This document shows, in pieces, positions 1 through 8,034 of a stretch of DNA of 64,000 nucleotides. The notes under the pieces are model-generated. The model did no database searches and was not told where the DNA came from. It saw only the letters and a list, made by a program, of their open reading frames with translations. The stretch covers positions 930,001-994,000 of the forward strand of contig NZ_CP092370.1 of the NCBI RefSeq assembly GCF_028473145.1, read 5' to 3'. Each line of letters opens with the position of its first letter. The stretch's first letter is position 1. The position numbers and the translations under genes were made by a program. The stretch is from Flavobacterium sp. CBA20B-1. Lineage in GTDB: Bacteria > Bacteroidota > Bacteroidia > Flavobacteriales > Flavobacteriaceae.

Positions 1-2
1 GA

Positions 3-149
3 ATTCTGGCTTATTTTTGTACTAAAACGGTTATTAAACGTTTTGAACAAACCAAATACCAAAACCCTTGGGAAAAATTTAAAAAGAAAAACATCACTTG
101 GAATTTTTCTCTATCAGGTAACGGAGTTGGGGTGATTGGGACTTTTTAG
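3..149 (+). CDS. C-terminal end of an unrecognised protein (partial)
   Basis: An open frame runs in from the left edge and ends at a TAG, giving 48 codons with ordinary codon use. The tail has a basic, aromatic stretch (KRFEQTKYQNPWEKFKKK) followed by a hydrophobic, glycine-rich end (SLSGNGVGVIGTF). The other two forward frames are closed by stops or look unlike protein. I do not recognise the family. The gene is convergent with the btuF-like gene. Its start lies outside the window, so its function cannot be judged. Confidence 0.5.
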   Translation: MLAYFCTKTVIKRFEQTKYQNPWEKFKKKNITWNFSLSGNGVGVIGTF

Positions 150-251
150 GGGGGTATTAATTACATTATTGCATTTATTAGTTGAATTCAAGTGAATATA
201 ACAAATCAAACAAAAAGACACCTTAATAATTTGGTATCCAAACATTTTTTA

Positions 252-1052
252 TTATGCGATACGGTTTTGTAAGGCTTTAAAATATTGAAAAGCTTTAAAC
301 AAACGTGTGCCATACCAGGAAAACATTTCACCATCAACGAATATGGTTTTTGCGTGATGTGTGGCTCTTCCAATTTCAAATGCATGCTCTTCTTTAAAAG
401 GGTAAGGTTCTGAGGAAAGCAAAACCAATTCTGGATCGCCTTGAATACGCATTTTTCTTATTTCTACTTCAGGGTATCGCCCCTCAAATTGTTCATAAAT
501 ATTTTCAAATTTGTTAAGTTTCAGCATTTCGTTTATAAATGTTTCGCTTCCTGCCGCCATATAAGGTTCGCGCCAAATTAAATACGCCGCTTTTTGCCCG
601 TTTTTTTCCTCCATAAAATGCACAAAATCATCATGGGCAAACTGTATTTTTTCTATCCACTTTTTGGCATCGGTAGTTCGTTTAAAAAGTTGTCCAAAAT
701 CGTTAATTGTTTTCAATGTATCATCAACTGTTACAATATCGGTTACAAAAACAGGGCAAATTTCTTTTAAGCTATTTACTATTTCCAATGTATTTTCTTC
801 TTTATTGGCAATGATTACATCAGGATTTAGTGCTTTTATTTTTTCGATATGTACTTTTTTTGTTCCGCCCACATTTATTTTTACCGATTTTAAATGATAT
901 GGGTGCACACAGAACTTCGTTATTCCAATAATTTGGTCTTCTAAACCCAATTCATACAAGGTTTCGGTGATTGATGGCACTAATGAAATGATTCGTTTTG
1001 GAGTTTCTTCAAAGTGGTGAATGGTTCCTAAATCGTCGGTTATTGTAATCAT
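252..1052 (-). CDS. Helical-backbone metal receptor (BtuF-like) ABC binding protein, no signal peptide
   Basis: This 266-residue protein resembles the cobalamin/iron-siderophore binding proteins of the BtuF/FhuD class: an early PKRIISLVPSITETLYELG segment, then two Rossmann-like lobes joined by a long helix (about residues 110-155). BtuF-type proteins normally sit in the periplasm and deliver B12 to BtuCD. Here the chain starts directly with MITITDDLGTIHHF and has no signal peptide or lipobox, so it is probably cytosolic, or the name reflects fold only. It follows pyrF with a one-base gap, so the two are cotranscribed. No permease or ATPase gene is adjacent. A B12 connection is tempting because of the riboswitch 5.7 kb away, but that link is inference. 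Confidence 0.75.
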   Translation of the reverse strand: MITITDDLGTIHHFEETPKRIISLVPSITETLYELGLEDQIIGITKFCVHPYHLKSVKINVGGTKKVHIEKIKALNPDVIIANKEENTLEIVNSLKEICPVFVTDIVTVDDTLKTINDFGQLFKRTTDAKKWIEKIQFAHDDFVHFMEEKNGQKAAYLIWREPYMAAGSETFINEMLKLNKFENIYEQFEGRYPEVEIRKMRIQGDPELVLLSSEPYPFKEEHAFEIGRATHHAKTIFVDGEMFSWYGTRLFKAFQYFKALQNRIA

Positions 1053-1053
1053 T

Positions 1054-1872
1054 TTAGTTTTGTTCTAAAATTATTTCCATGGCTTTTTGCAATTTCAATG
1101 CTTCGGTTCGGGCTGCTTCGGCAAAATCTTGTTGATTTGATGCATAAATGATTCCGCGCGATGAATTGATTAACAAACCAACTTGTTTGTTCATTCCAAA
1201 TTTGCACACATCTACTAAACTTCCGCCTTGTGCACCTACTCCGGGAACCAATAAAAATGAATCGGGAACAATGTTACGGATTTCCTTAAAATATTCTGCT
1301 TTGGTAGCGCCCACAACATACATTAAATTTTCGCTGTTTTTATAGTTTTTGGATGTTTCTAATATGGTTTGATACAATGGTTTCTCGTTTATTTCTTTGG
1401 TTTGGAAATCAAATGCACCTTCGTTCGATGTTAATGCCAGCAAAATGGTATGTTTGTTTTCAAATGCCAAAAAAGGCTCTACGGAATCTTTGCCCATGTA
1501 GGGAGCAACGGTAACTGAATCGAAGTTTAAGTCTTCTAGAAATGCTTTGGCATACATGGTGGAAGTGTTGCCAATATCGCCACGTTTTGCATCGGCTATG
1601 GTGAAAATATCTGGATAGTTTTCGTTGATGTAGTTGATTGTTTTTTCTAACGATTGCCAACCTTTTAATCCGTAGGCTTCATAGAAAGCGGTGTTGGGTT
1701 TATAGGATACACACAAATCATGGGTGGCATCGATGATGGCTTTGTTGAATTCGAAAATGGGATCGTCGGTGGCTAATAAATGATGTGGAATTTTGGTTAA
1801 ATCTACATCTAAACCAATACAAAGGAATGACTTTTTTTGCTGAATTTGCTCGTAAAGTTGTTTTGTTGTCAT
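1054..1872 (-). CDS. pyrF: Orotidine 5'-phosphate decarboxylase
   Basis: PyrF performs the last step of UMP synthesis, decarboxylation of OMP. The protein has 272 residues, the size of the longer group-2 enzymes also found in mycobacteria and Bacteroidota. Visible marks are the N-terminal [14 protein letters not shown], the catalytic [11 protein letters not shown] motif near residue 92 (Lys and Asp of the active site) and the phosphate-binding PGVGAQGG near residue 212. It lies downstream of prfA in the same direction, separated by 175 bases that hold a terminator and a structured repeat, and runs into the btuF-like gene. Confidence 0.95.
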   Translation of the reverse strand: MTTKQLYEQIQQKKSFLCIGLDVDLTKIPHHLLATDDPIFEFNKAIIDATHDLCVSYKPNTAFYEAYGLKGWQSLEKTINYINENYPDIFTIADAKRGDIGNTSTMYAKAFLEDLNFDSVTVAPYMGKDSVEPFLAFENKHTILLALTSNEGAFDFQTKEINEKPLYQTILETSKNYKNSENLMYVVGATKAEYFKEIRNIVPDSFLLVPGVGAQGGSLVDVCKFGMNKQVGLLINSSRGIIYASNQQDFAEAARTEALKLQKAMEIILEQN

Positions 1873-1911
1873 TTTATTGAAACTTTAAAAATAGGCAAAA
1901 TGTTTGGTTTT

Positions 1912-1970
1912 AGCCCCGATTGAGTGGATTAGCCTTTGTGGAACAAAGCTATGAACGAAAGCGGGACGAT
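1912..1970 (+). ncRNA. Structured intergenic element resembling a flavobacterial RNA/repeat (Flavo-1-like)
   Basis: Between pyrF and prfA a segment begins TAGCCCCGATTGAGTGGA and ends ACGAAAGCGGGACGATG. An inner hairpin pairs TTTGT with ACAAA (about 1934-1948), and CCCG near the start can pair with CGGG near the end. From memory, the frame AGCCCCGAT...GCGGGA recurs in many Bacteroidota intergenic regions and may be the Rfam Flavo-1 motif. I cannot confirm that here. It lies antisense to the flanking genes. Confidence 0.45.
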
Positions 1971-2004
1971 GTGAAAAAAAATGCCTAATGTTTATGCTTT
2001 ATAA

Positions 2005-2034
2005 TAGAAAAAAAGCCCCTTTGATAGAGGCTTA
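2005..2034 (-). terminator. Intrinsic terminator after prfA
   Basis: On the minus strand an AAGCCTC...GGGGCTT hairpin is followed by a run of seven T, just past the prfA stop codon. Confidence 0.7.
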
Positions 2035-2047
2035 CAAATATAGTAAA

Positions 2048-3121
2048 TTAAAATACTTCTGATTCTTTTAACTTTTCGGTGTTTGCTACAAGTTGTAGTT
2101 CATCGATAACTTTTTGAATGTTTCCGTTCATCACACCGTCTAAATCGTAGATGGTTAAACCGATACGGTGGTCGGTAACACGACCTTGCGGATAGTTGTA
2201 GGTGCGAATTTTAGCGGAACGGTCGCCTGATGATACTTGTGAATTACGCTTTTTCGCATCTTCTTCTTGCTTTTTGGCTAATTCCATTTCGTATAAACGA
2301 GAGCGCAAAACGGTTAAGGCTTTGTCTTTGTTTTTGTGTTGCGATTTCTCGTCTTGGCATTGTGCCACCAAACCTGTAGGAATGTGGGTCATACGAACAG
2401 CTGATTTTGTGGTATTTACCGACTGACCTCCGGGACCAGATGAACAAAAGAAATCGATACGCACATCGTTCATATCAATTTGTACATCGAATTCTTCGGC
2501 TTCGGGTAGAACCATAACCGTAGCTGCAGATGTGTGCACACGGCCTTGGGTTTCGGTTTGCGGCACACGTTGCACACGGTGAACGCCTGCTTCGAACTTT
2601 AAGGTTCCGTAAACGTCTTCGCCGGTTACTTCGAAAATAACCTCTTTGAAACCGCCAGATGTTCCTTCGTTTAAATCTACAACCGATGTTCTCCAGCCTT
2701 TGTTTTCGCAATATTTGGTGTACATGCGGAATAAATCGCCGGCAAAGATAGATGCTTCATCACCTCCTGTTCCTGCACGGATTTCAACCATTACGTTTTT
2801 AGCGTCTTCCGGATCTTTTGGAATCAGCATAAACTTGATTTCTTCTTCTAGTTCGGGTAAGCGTGTTTGGGCTTCGTCTAACTGCATTTTTGCCATTTCA
2901 ACCATTTCTGCATCGCTGCCATCGGCAATGATTTCTTTGGCTTCGTCGATATTTCCAACTACGTTTATATATTCCTCGCGTTTTTCAACCAAGGCTTTTA
3001 AGTCTTTGTATTCTTTGTTTAATTGTACATAACGTTTTTGATCGGCGATAACATCTGGCTGAATAATCAAGTCAGAAACCTCATCATAACGTTGTTTTAC
3101 ATATTGTAAACGATCTAACAT
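2048..3121 (-). CDS. prfA: Peptide chain release factor 1
   Basis: RF1 reads UAA and UAG stop codons and triggers hydrolysis of peptidyl-tRNA. The catalytic GGQ loop is present ([17 protein letters not shown]), and so is the codon-reading PxT tripeptide as PQT in [16 protein letters not shown]2 would have SPF here. The open frame extends 19 codons further upstream, but I chose the second of two adjacent ATGs, giving [15 protein letters not shown]. That matches the usual RF1 N terminus and a length of 357 residues. A terminator follows. Confidence 0.95.
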   Translation of the reverse strand: MLDRLQYVKQRYDEVSDLIIQPDVIADQKRYVQLNKEYKDLKALVEKREEYINVVGNIDEAKEIIADGSDAEMVEMAKMQLDEAQTRLPELEEEIKFMLIPKDPEDAKNVMVEIRAGTGGDEASIFAGDLFRMYTKYCENKGWRTSVVDLNEGTSGGFKEVIFEVTGEDVYGTLKFEAGVHRVQRVPQTETQGRVHTSAATVMVLPEAEEFDVQIDMNDVRIDFFCSSGPGGQSVNTTKSAVRMTHIPTGLVAQCQDEKSQHKNKDKALTVLRSRLYEMELAKKQEEDAKKRNSQVSSGDRSAKIRTYNYPQGRVTDHRIGLTIYDLDGVMNGNIQKVIDELQLVANTEKLKESEVF

Positions 3122-3209
3122 CATAAATTGAACATTTTCAGTTTGCAAATTTACGAAAAAAGCCAATGCAAAAGGCATTGATTTTATGAAATATTATGCG
3201 AAATTTCTG

Positions 3210-3728
3210 TTAATTCCATCTAACTTTTAAATCGCGAAATTCAAAATTTGAATTAAAGCCGTTTACTGCATATTTCTTAGTTTTAGAAACTGCTTTAAAT
3301 TTTAGAAGTTTTAAGAAAAGAGGTTTGTTTTTTATATCATTGAACGAAAATGTTAGTTTCAATGGTACATTTTGTGACAATTCTGTATTGGCACTGCTTG
3401 ATTTTATGAAATCTACTTTGTATTCATTTCCTTCTAAATCAATTATTGAAAAATCTTTTAAATACAAGCTTAAATATTCGGTTTTAGTTGCTACTAAAAA
3501 CGTGATTTGTATGTTTTTATCTTTAGCGTTTCCTTTAATATCTGTAATTTGAAAAAGCAAATTGTCTTTTTCAACTTCTACGATTGGCTTATTGATATCG
3601 AGTATCTTCTTTATATATTGGTTTTCGGTTGTTAAAGTTGCATTTTCTAATTTGAAAGCATCACATTCTTTTTGTGCATAAATATTTAAGCCTAAAAAGA
3701 GGGTAATAAGTAGTAAACATTTTTTCAT
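3210..3728 (-). CDS. Secreted hypothetical protein
   Basis: This 172-residue protein starts with a clear signal peptide (MKKCLLLITLFLGLNIYAQ, cleavage expected after YAQ). The rest is a predicted beta-rich domain with charged strands and no motif I recognise. It is not a lipoprotein, since no cysteine follows the hydrophobic core. It lies between prfA and nrdJ on the same strand, with a terminator on its upstream side, so it probably has its own promoter. Function is unknown. Confidence 0.7.
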   Translation of the reverse strand: MKKCLLLITLFLGLNIYAQKECDAFKLENATLTTENQYIKKILDINKPIVEVEKDNLLFQITDIKGNAKDKNIQITFLVATKTEYLSLYLKDFSIIDLEGNEYKVDFIKSSSANTELSQNVPLKLTFSFNDIKNKPLFLKLLKFKAVSKTKKYAVNGFNSNFEFRDLKVRWN

Positions 3729-3748
3729 GATTTTTGTTTTAAATATAC

Positions 3749-3776
3749 AAAAAAAGGAACTATAAAGCTCCTTTCT
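3749..3776 (-). terminator. Intrinsic terminator after nrdJ
   Basis: On the minus strand, a GAAAGGAGC...GTTCCTTT hairpin runs into seven T, starting about 20 bases past the nrdJ stop. Confidence 0.6.
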
Positions 3777-3793
3777 TTTTTATTATTGAATGA

Positions 3794-6362
3794 TTACCCA
3801 CATTTAGAAGATCCGCAATCTTTACAGGTTAAACAGCCTTCTTGATACATTAAGTTGGTGGAATTACAGTTGCTGCATTTCTGTCCGTTGGCTTCGGTTC
3901 CGTCTGGCACAAAGCGTTTTAATGCGCGTGCCACTCCGTTTTTCCAGGTGTTGATTGATTCGTTATCTAACTGTAATGAGTTGATTAAATCTACTACGTT
4001 TTCAATTTTCATTCCGTGGCGTAAGGTACCCGAAATTAATTTTGCATAGTTCCAGAAAACAGGGTCAAATCGATACGATAATCCTTCAATTGTTGTTTTA
4101 TAACCACGTTGGTTTACATATTGAAAATCATATCGAGAGTTTCCGTTTTCATCGCGGTTTTTAATAATAAACCCATTGTTTACCCATCGCGGAATTAAGA
4201 TTCCATCTTCATCATCGGCTAAACCGGTGAAAATTTCGTAGGGATGGTTGTCTATTTTACCAATAAATGCAATCCATTTTTCTTTGTTGTTTTGAAAACG
4301 AACTACATCTGCTTCTAAAATTTGTGGACGTTTTGTTGGGAACGAAACTTCGTTTTCTGCTAGCGTTTCGGTTTTCTTTTCTTCTTTTTTGTCGTTTGAA
4401 ATCAATACACCTGAACGAGAACCGTCGCGATATACAGTTACCCCTTTACAACCTACTTCCCAAGCTTTCATATACAATTGACCTACCAATTCTTCGGTTA
4501 CATCATTTGGCACATTAATGGTTACAGAAATAGAGTGATCTACCCATTTTTGAATAGCACCTTGCATTTCCACTTTACTAATATAATCTACATCGTTTGA
4601 AGTGGCTTTGTAATAAGGTGATTTTTCAATTAAAACGTTGATTTCTTCTTGTGTGTAATTTTTATCGGTATCTATACCGTTTACTTCCATCCACATTTTA
4701 AATTTATGGTGAAAAACCACATATTCTTCCCAAGAATCTCCTACTTCATCTACAAAATCAACTCGAACATCTTTATCGTTTGGATTTACTTTTCTACGGC
4801 GTTTATAAACAGGCAAGAAAACCGGCTCGATACCCGATGTGGTTTGCGACAAAATTGATGTGGAACCTGTTGGCGCAATGGTTAATAAGGCAATATTTCT
4901 ACGTCCGTATTCTTGCATATCGTTATACAATTCCGGGTCGTTTTCTTTAATACGCAGCGCAAATGGGTTGTTTAATTCGCGTTTTGCGTCGTAAATTGCA
5001 AAAGCACCACGCTCTTTCGCCATTTCTACTGATGAACGATATGCTGCTAAAGCCAATGTTTTATGTAGGTTTACAGAGAATTCGTTTCCTTCTTTAGAAC
5101 CATAGCGAATACCTAATGCAGCCAACATATCGCCTTCTGCGGTAATTCCAACTCCTGTTCTGCGACCTTCTTCTGCTTTTTTGCGAATTTCAATCCACAA
5201 ATTTCTTTCAATGCGTTTTACTTCTGCTTCTTCTGGATCTTCGTCGATTTTTTCAATGATAGCATCGATTTTTTCTAATTCTAAATCAATAATATCATCC
5301 ATCATTCGCTGTGCAATTGCTACGTGTTTTTTGAACAATTCAAAATCGAAATAAGCATCGGCAGTAAACGGATTTACCACATACGAGAACAAATTAATTG
5401 CCAACAAACGACATGAATCGTAAGCACACAAAGGAATTTCACCACATGGATTTGTTGATAATGTTTTGTAACCTAAATCGGCATAACAATCTGGTAATGA
5501 TTCGTTGATGATGGTGTCCCAGAACAAAATTCCTGGTTCGGCAGATTTCCATGCGTTGTGAACGATTTTTTTCCACAATTCTGCAGCATTCAATTCTTTA
5601 GAAAACTTTGGATTTTGTGAGAAAATCGGGTATTTTTGGGTATAAACTTCATTGTTCTGAACGGCTTTCATAAAAGCATCGTCAATTCGAACCGAAACAT
5701 TTGCACCAGTTACTTTTCCTTGTTCTAGTTTTGCATCAATAAAACCTTCTGCATCGGGATGATTCACCGATACCGAAAGCATTAATGCTCCACGGCGACC
5801 GTCTTGGGCTACTTCGCGGGTTGAGTTGGAAAAACGCTCCATAAACGGAACCAAACCTGTAGATGTTAAAGCAGAGTTTTTTACTGGAGAACCTTTTGGA
5901 CGAATGTGAGACAAATCATGCCCTACTCCACCGCGACGCTTCATTAGTTGTACTTGCTCTTGATCAATTTTCATAATACCACCATACGAATCGCTTTGCC
6001 CATTGTTTCCAATCACGAAACAGTTTGATAAGGAAGCTATTTGAAACGGATTTCCAATACCCGTCATTGGACTTCCTTGCGGAATGATATAGGTAAAATT
6101 CTTAATTAATTCAAAAACTTGTTCTTCGCTCATTGGGTTGGCATATTTTGCTTCTACACGAGCAATTTCTGATGCAATACGGCGATGCATATCATCAGGT
6201 GTTTTTTCATAGATATTCCCCTGCGAATCTTTCAATGCATATTTGTTCACAAAAACAGTTGCTGCCAATACATCGCCCTTAAAGTATGCTGTTGAAGCTT
6301 TTATTGCTTCTTCATTGGTGTACGTTTTTTTTTGCCTCTAAAACGTCTGGTGCTAATTCCAT
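3794..6362 (-). CDS. nrdJ: Adenosylcobalamin-dependent (class II) ribonucleotide reductase, frameshifted near the 5' end
   Basis: NrdJ reduces ribonucleoside diphosphates to deoxy forms using adenosylcobalamin as radical source, so it needs B12 but no oxygen. Active-site marks are all present: SLSNCFVIG (first redox Cys), NPCGE (Asn, radical Cys, Glu), SCRLLAINL (second redox Cys), and a C-terminal zinc-finger-like tail (CSNCNSTN... CKDCGSSKCG) typical of the long NrdJ subtype. The uninterrupted frame is 824 residues from a TTG at 6268. Upstream, an ATG at 6360-6362 opens MELAPDVLEAKK, which rejoins the main frame as TYTNEEAIKASTAYFKGD only if one A is removed from an A9 tract (plus-strand T9 at 6325-6333). 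Homologues begin this way, so the true gene is about 855 codons with a +1 frameshift or a sequencing error. It is divergent from nrdB. Confidence 0.93.
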
Positions 6363-6742
6363 AGTATATTTTTTAAATTTTTCTCTCTGTTTAATATCTT
6401 CAAAAACAAGGAAGTAAAACCTATCTTTACATCAATTGTTCGAACCATAAAAATACAAACTTTTATATTACAAAATTAAAATAATTAAAAAAAAGATAAA
6501 AAGTTATCAACAACTGTTTATTATTCAAAAAATATAAAAGTTATCAAAAAAAACAACCCAACAAACTATATATCAATATACTAACAAAAATAAAAATTAA
6601 AAAAGTTTACAAATTTTGAAAACAAAAATTAAACATAAATTTTCATAATTGAAAACCATTGCTAATCAAACAACTAACAATATTAACAAAAATTGTTCAT
6701 AACTTAATGGTTAAAAAACATACAAAATAGCTTTTAATAAAG
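6363..6742. other. AT-rich divergent spacer between nrdJ and the nrdB leader
   Basis: About 380 bases of very AT-rich DNA with many A runs. It must hold the nrdJ promoter on the minus strand, but no full TTTG-N19-TAnnTTTG match stands out; CAAAATTA at 6472-6479 is a possible -7 element without a partner. No open frame or clear hairpin is visible. Confidence 0.5.
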
Positions 6743-6750
6743 TATTTTTG
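6743..6750 (+). promoter_or_regulatory. -7 element of the nrdB promoter
   Basis: TATTTTTG fits the Bacteroidota -7 consensus TAnnTTTG. Transcription would begin about seven bases later, at 6757-6758, exactly where the first riboswitch stem starts. No convincing -33 TTTG is seen at the expected distance. Confidence 0.55.
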
Positions 6751-6757
6751 GCATAAC

Positions 6758-6870
6758 TATTTTTACAATTTATAGAGAATCAAGTGGAAACCTTGAACTG
6801 TTGCGCAACTGTAAATAAGTAGTAATACTTGTGAGTCAGACCTCTCGTAAAAATACAGCGTTGCTTTTCG
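6758..6870 (+). promoter_or_regulatory. Cobalamin (B12) riboswitch upstream of nrdB
   Basis: The closing stem P1 is a perfect nine-base pair: TATTTTTAC (6758-6766) with GTAAAAATA (6847-6855). Inside lie the conserved cobalamin-riboswitch blocks: GTGGAAACC, then GAACTGTTGCGCAACTGTAA (matching the ACTG...CGCAACTGTAA core), and GTGAGTCAGACCTC (the B12 box). GTTGC at 6860-6864 could make the L5-L13 kissing contact. The element precedes the class I reductase genes. In this family, bound cobalamin turns expression off, so the B12-independent enzyme should be repressed when B12 is available to nrdJ. The same logic is known for nrdAB in Streptomyces. Confidence 0.88.
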
Positions 6871-6900
6871 CACCTAAAAGTAAATGGCTAGAACTCTTTC

Positions 6901-6954
6901 TTTTTATATGGACGTTTTCTATAAAATTTACTTCTTTATTGTTCCATATAAAAA
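6901..6954 (+). promoter_or_regulatory. Candidate riboswitch expression platform: hairpin just before the nrdB start
   Basis: TTTTTATATGGA (6901-6912) and TCCATATAAAAA (6943-6954) form a perfect 12-bp stem ending nine bases before the nrdB ATG. AAGTAAAT (6878-6885) can instead pair with ATTTACTT (6926-6933) inside the loop. These are the expected parts of a switch acting on translation initiation, since there is no Shine-Dalgarno sequence to hide. Confidence 0.5.
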
Positions 6955-6963
6955 TTAAAAGTT

Positions 6964-7938
6964 ATGAGTATTTTTTCTAAACGTGTTAATTACAAACCAT
7001 TTGAATATCCAGAGATTTTAGAGTTTACCAATGCGATTAACAAATCGTTTTGGGTGCATTCCGAAGTAGATTTTACTGCCGATGTTCAAGATTTCCACTC
7101 ACATTTATCGCCTATCGAGCAAGAAATTGTGAAGCGCAGTTTGCTGGCAATTGCCCAGATCGAAGTAAATGTAAAAACGTTTTGGGGCAATTTATACACC
7201 CATTTGCCAAAGCCTGAATTTAATGGTTTGGGAAGCACGTTTGCCGAGTGCGAATTTCGTCATTCTGAAGCTTATTCTCGTTTGTTAGAGGTTTTGGGCT
7301 ACAACAATGCTTTTGAAAACGTGGTACAAATTCCGGTGATTAAAAAACGTATTGATTATTTATCAAATGCTTTAAAACACTCCAAAGCAGAAGACAAGAA
7401 AGATTACTTAAAATCACTGATTTTATTTACTATTTTAATTGAAAATGTATCGCTTTTTAGTCAATTTGCCATTATTTTATCGTTTACACGCTTTAAAGGT
7501 GCCATGAAAAATGTAAGTAATATTATTGCATGGACATCTGTTGACGAGCAAATTCATGCAAATGCCGGGATTTATATCATCAATAAAATAAAAGAAGAAT
7601 TTCCCGATTATTTTGACGTTGCTACGGTTGAAGAAATCAATCAAATTGTAAAAGAATCAATCGAAATCGAAAGTGAAATTCTAGATTGGATTTTTGAATT
7701 TGGCGAATTAGAAACCATTTCTAAAAAGAATTTATTGAATTTTATGAAGTTTCGTTTAGATGAAAGCATGGTAAAAATTGGTTTAAAGAAATTGTTTTTT
7801 GTGAGCGATGACGCTTACCAGCCCATGATTTGGTTTGAAGAGGAAATTTTTGCAAACAGTTTAGACGATTTCTTTGCAAAACGTCCGGTTGATTATACCA
7901 AACACGATAAAAGTATTACTGCCGACGATTTATTTTAA
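6964..7938 (+). CDS. nrdB: Class I ribonucleotide reductase, small (radical-generating) subunit, probably class Id
   Basis: NrdB houses the dimetal site that oxidises the catalytic cysteine of NrdA. It has 324 residues. Putative metal ligands are E67 (AQIEVNVKTFW), E97 and H100 (ECEFRHSEAY), E160 (LIENVSLF), E195 and H198 (VDEQIHANAG). Tyr104 sits at the place of the classical radical tyrosine. A glutamate replaces the usual first aspartate ligand. That and the length match, from memory, the Flavobacterium johnsoniae enzyme, which uses a superoxide-activated Mn2 cluster (class Id) rather than Fe2-Tyr. The cofactor assignment is inference. No ATP-cone precedes the ferritin-like domain. The gene lies behind the B12 riboswitch and is followed 96 bases later by nrdA. 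Confidence 0.95.
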   Translation: MSIFSKRVNYKPFEYPEILEFTNAINKSFWVHSEVDFTADVQDFHSHLSPIEQEIVKRSLLAIAQIEVNVKTFWGNLYTHLPKPEFNGLGSTFAECEFRHSEAYSRLLEVLGYNNAFENVVQIPVIKKRIDYLSNALKHSKAEDKKDYLKSLILFTILIENVSLFSQFAIILSFTRFKGAMKNVSNIIAWTSVDEQIHANAGIYIINKIKEEFPDYFDVATVEEINQIVKESIEIESEILDWIFEFGELETISKKNLLNFMKFRLDESMVKIGLKKLFFVSDDAYQPMIWFEEEIFANSLDDFFAKRPVDYTKHDKSITADDLF

Positions 7939-8034
7939 AGCAGCAGCAAACAATTATATTACACACATCAATTGATTCACCGATTAAGAAAGTTAAATCT
8001 TGGATAGATCGAACATTTAAAAATAAAATCAACT

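Noticed and set aside
664..897. Frames antisense to btuF-like, prfA, ettA, purL and other genes
   Set aside because: They are shadows of strongly supported genes on the other strand.
4267..4518. Second frameshift within the nrdJ body
   Set aside because: The main frame is continuous with all motifs from 6268 to the stop; only the A9 tract disturbs it.
6560..6590. NrdR box near AAACTATATATCAATA upstream of the reductase genes
   Set aside because: Only the left half matches the NrdR consensus; there is no second box at the usual spacing, and AT-rich DNA gives such matches by chance.
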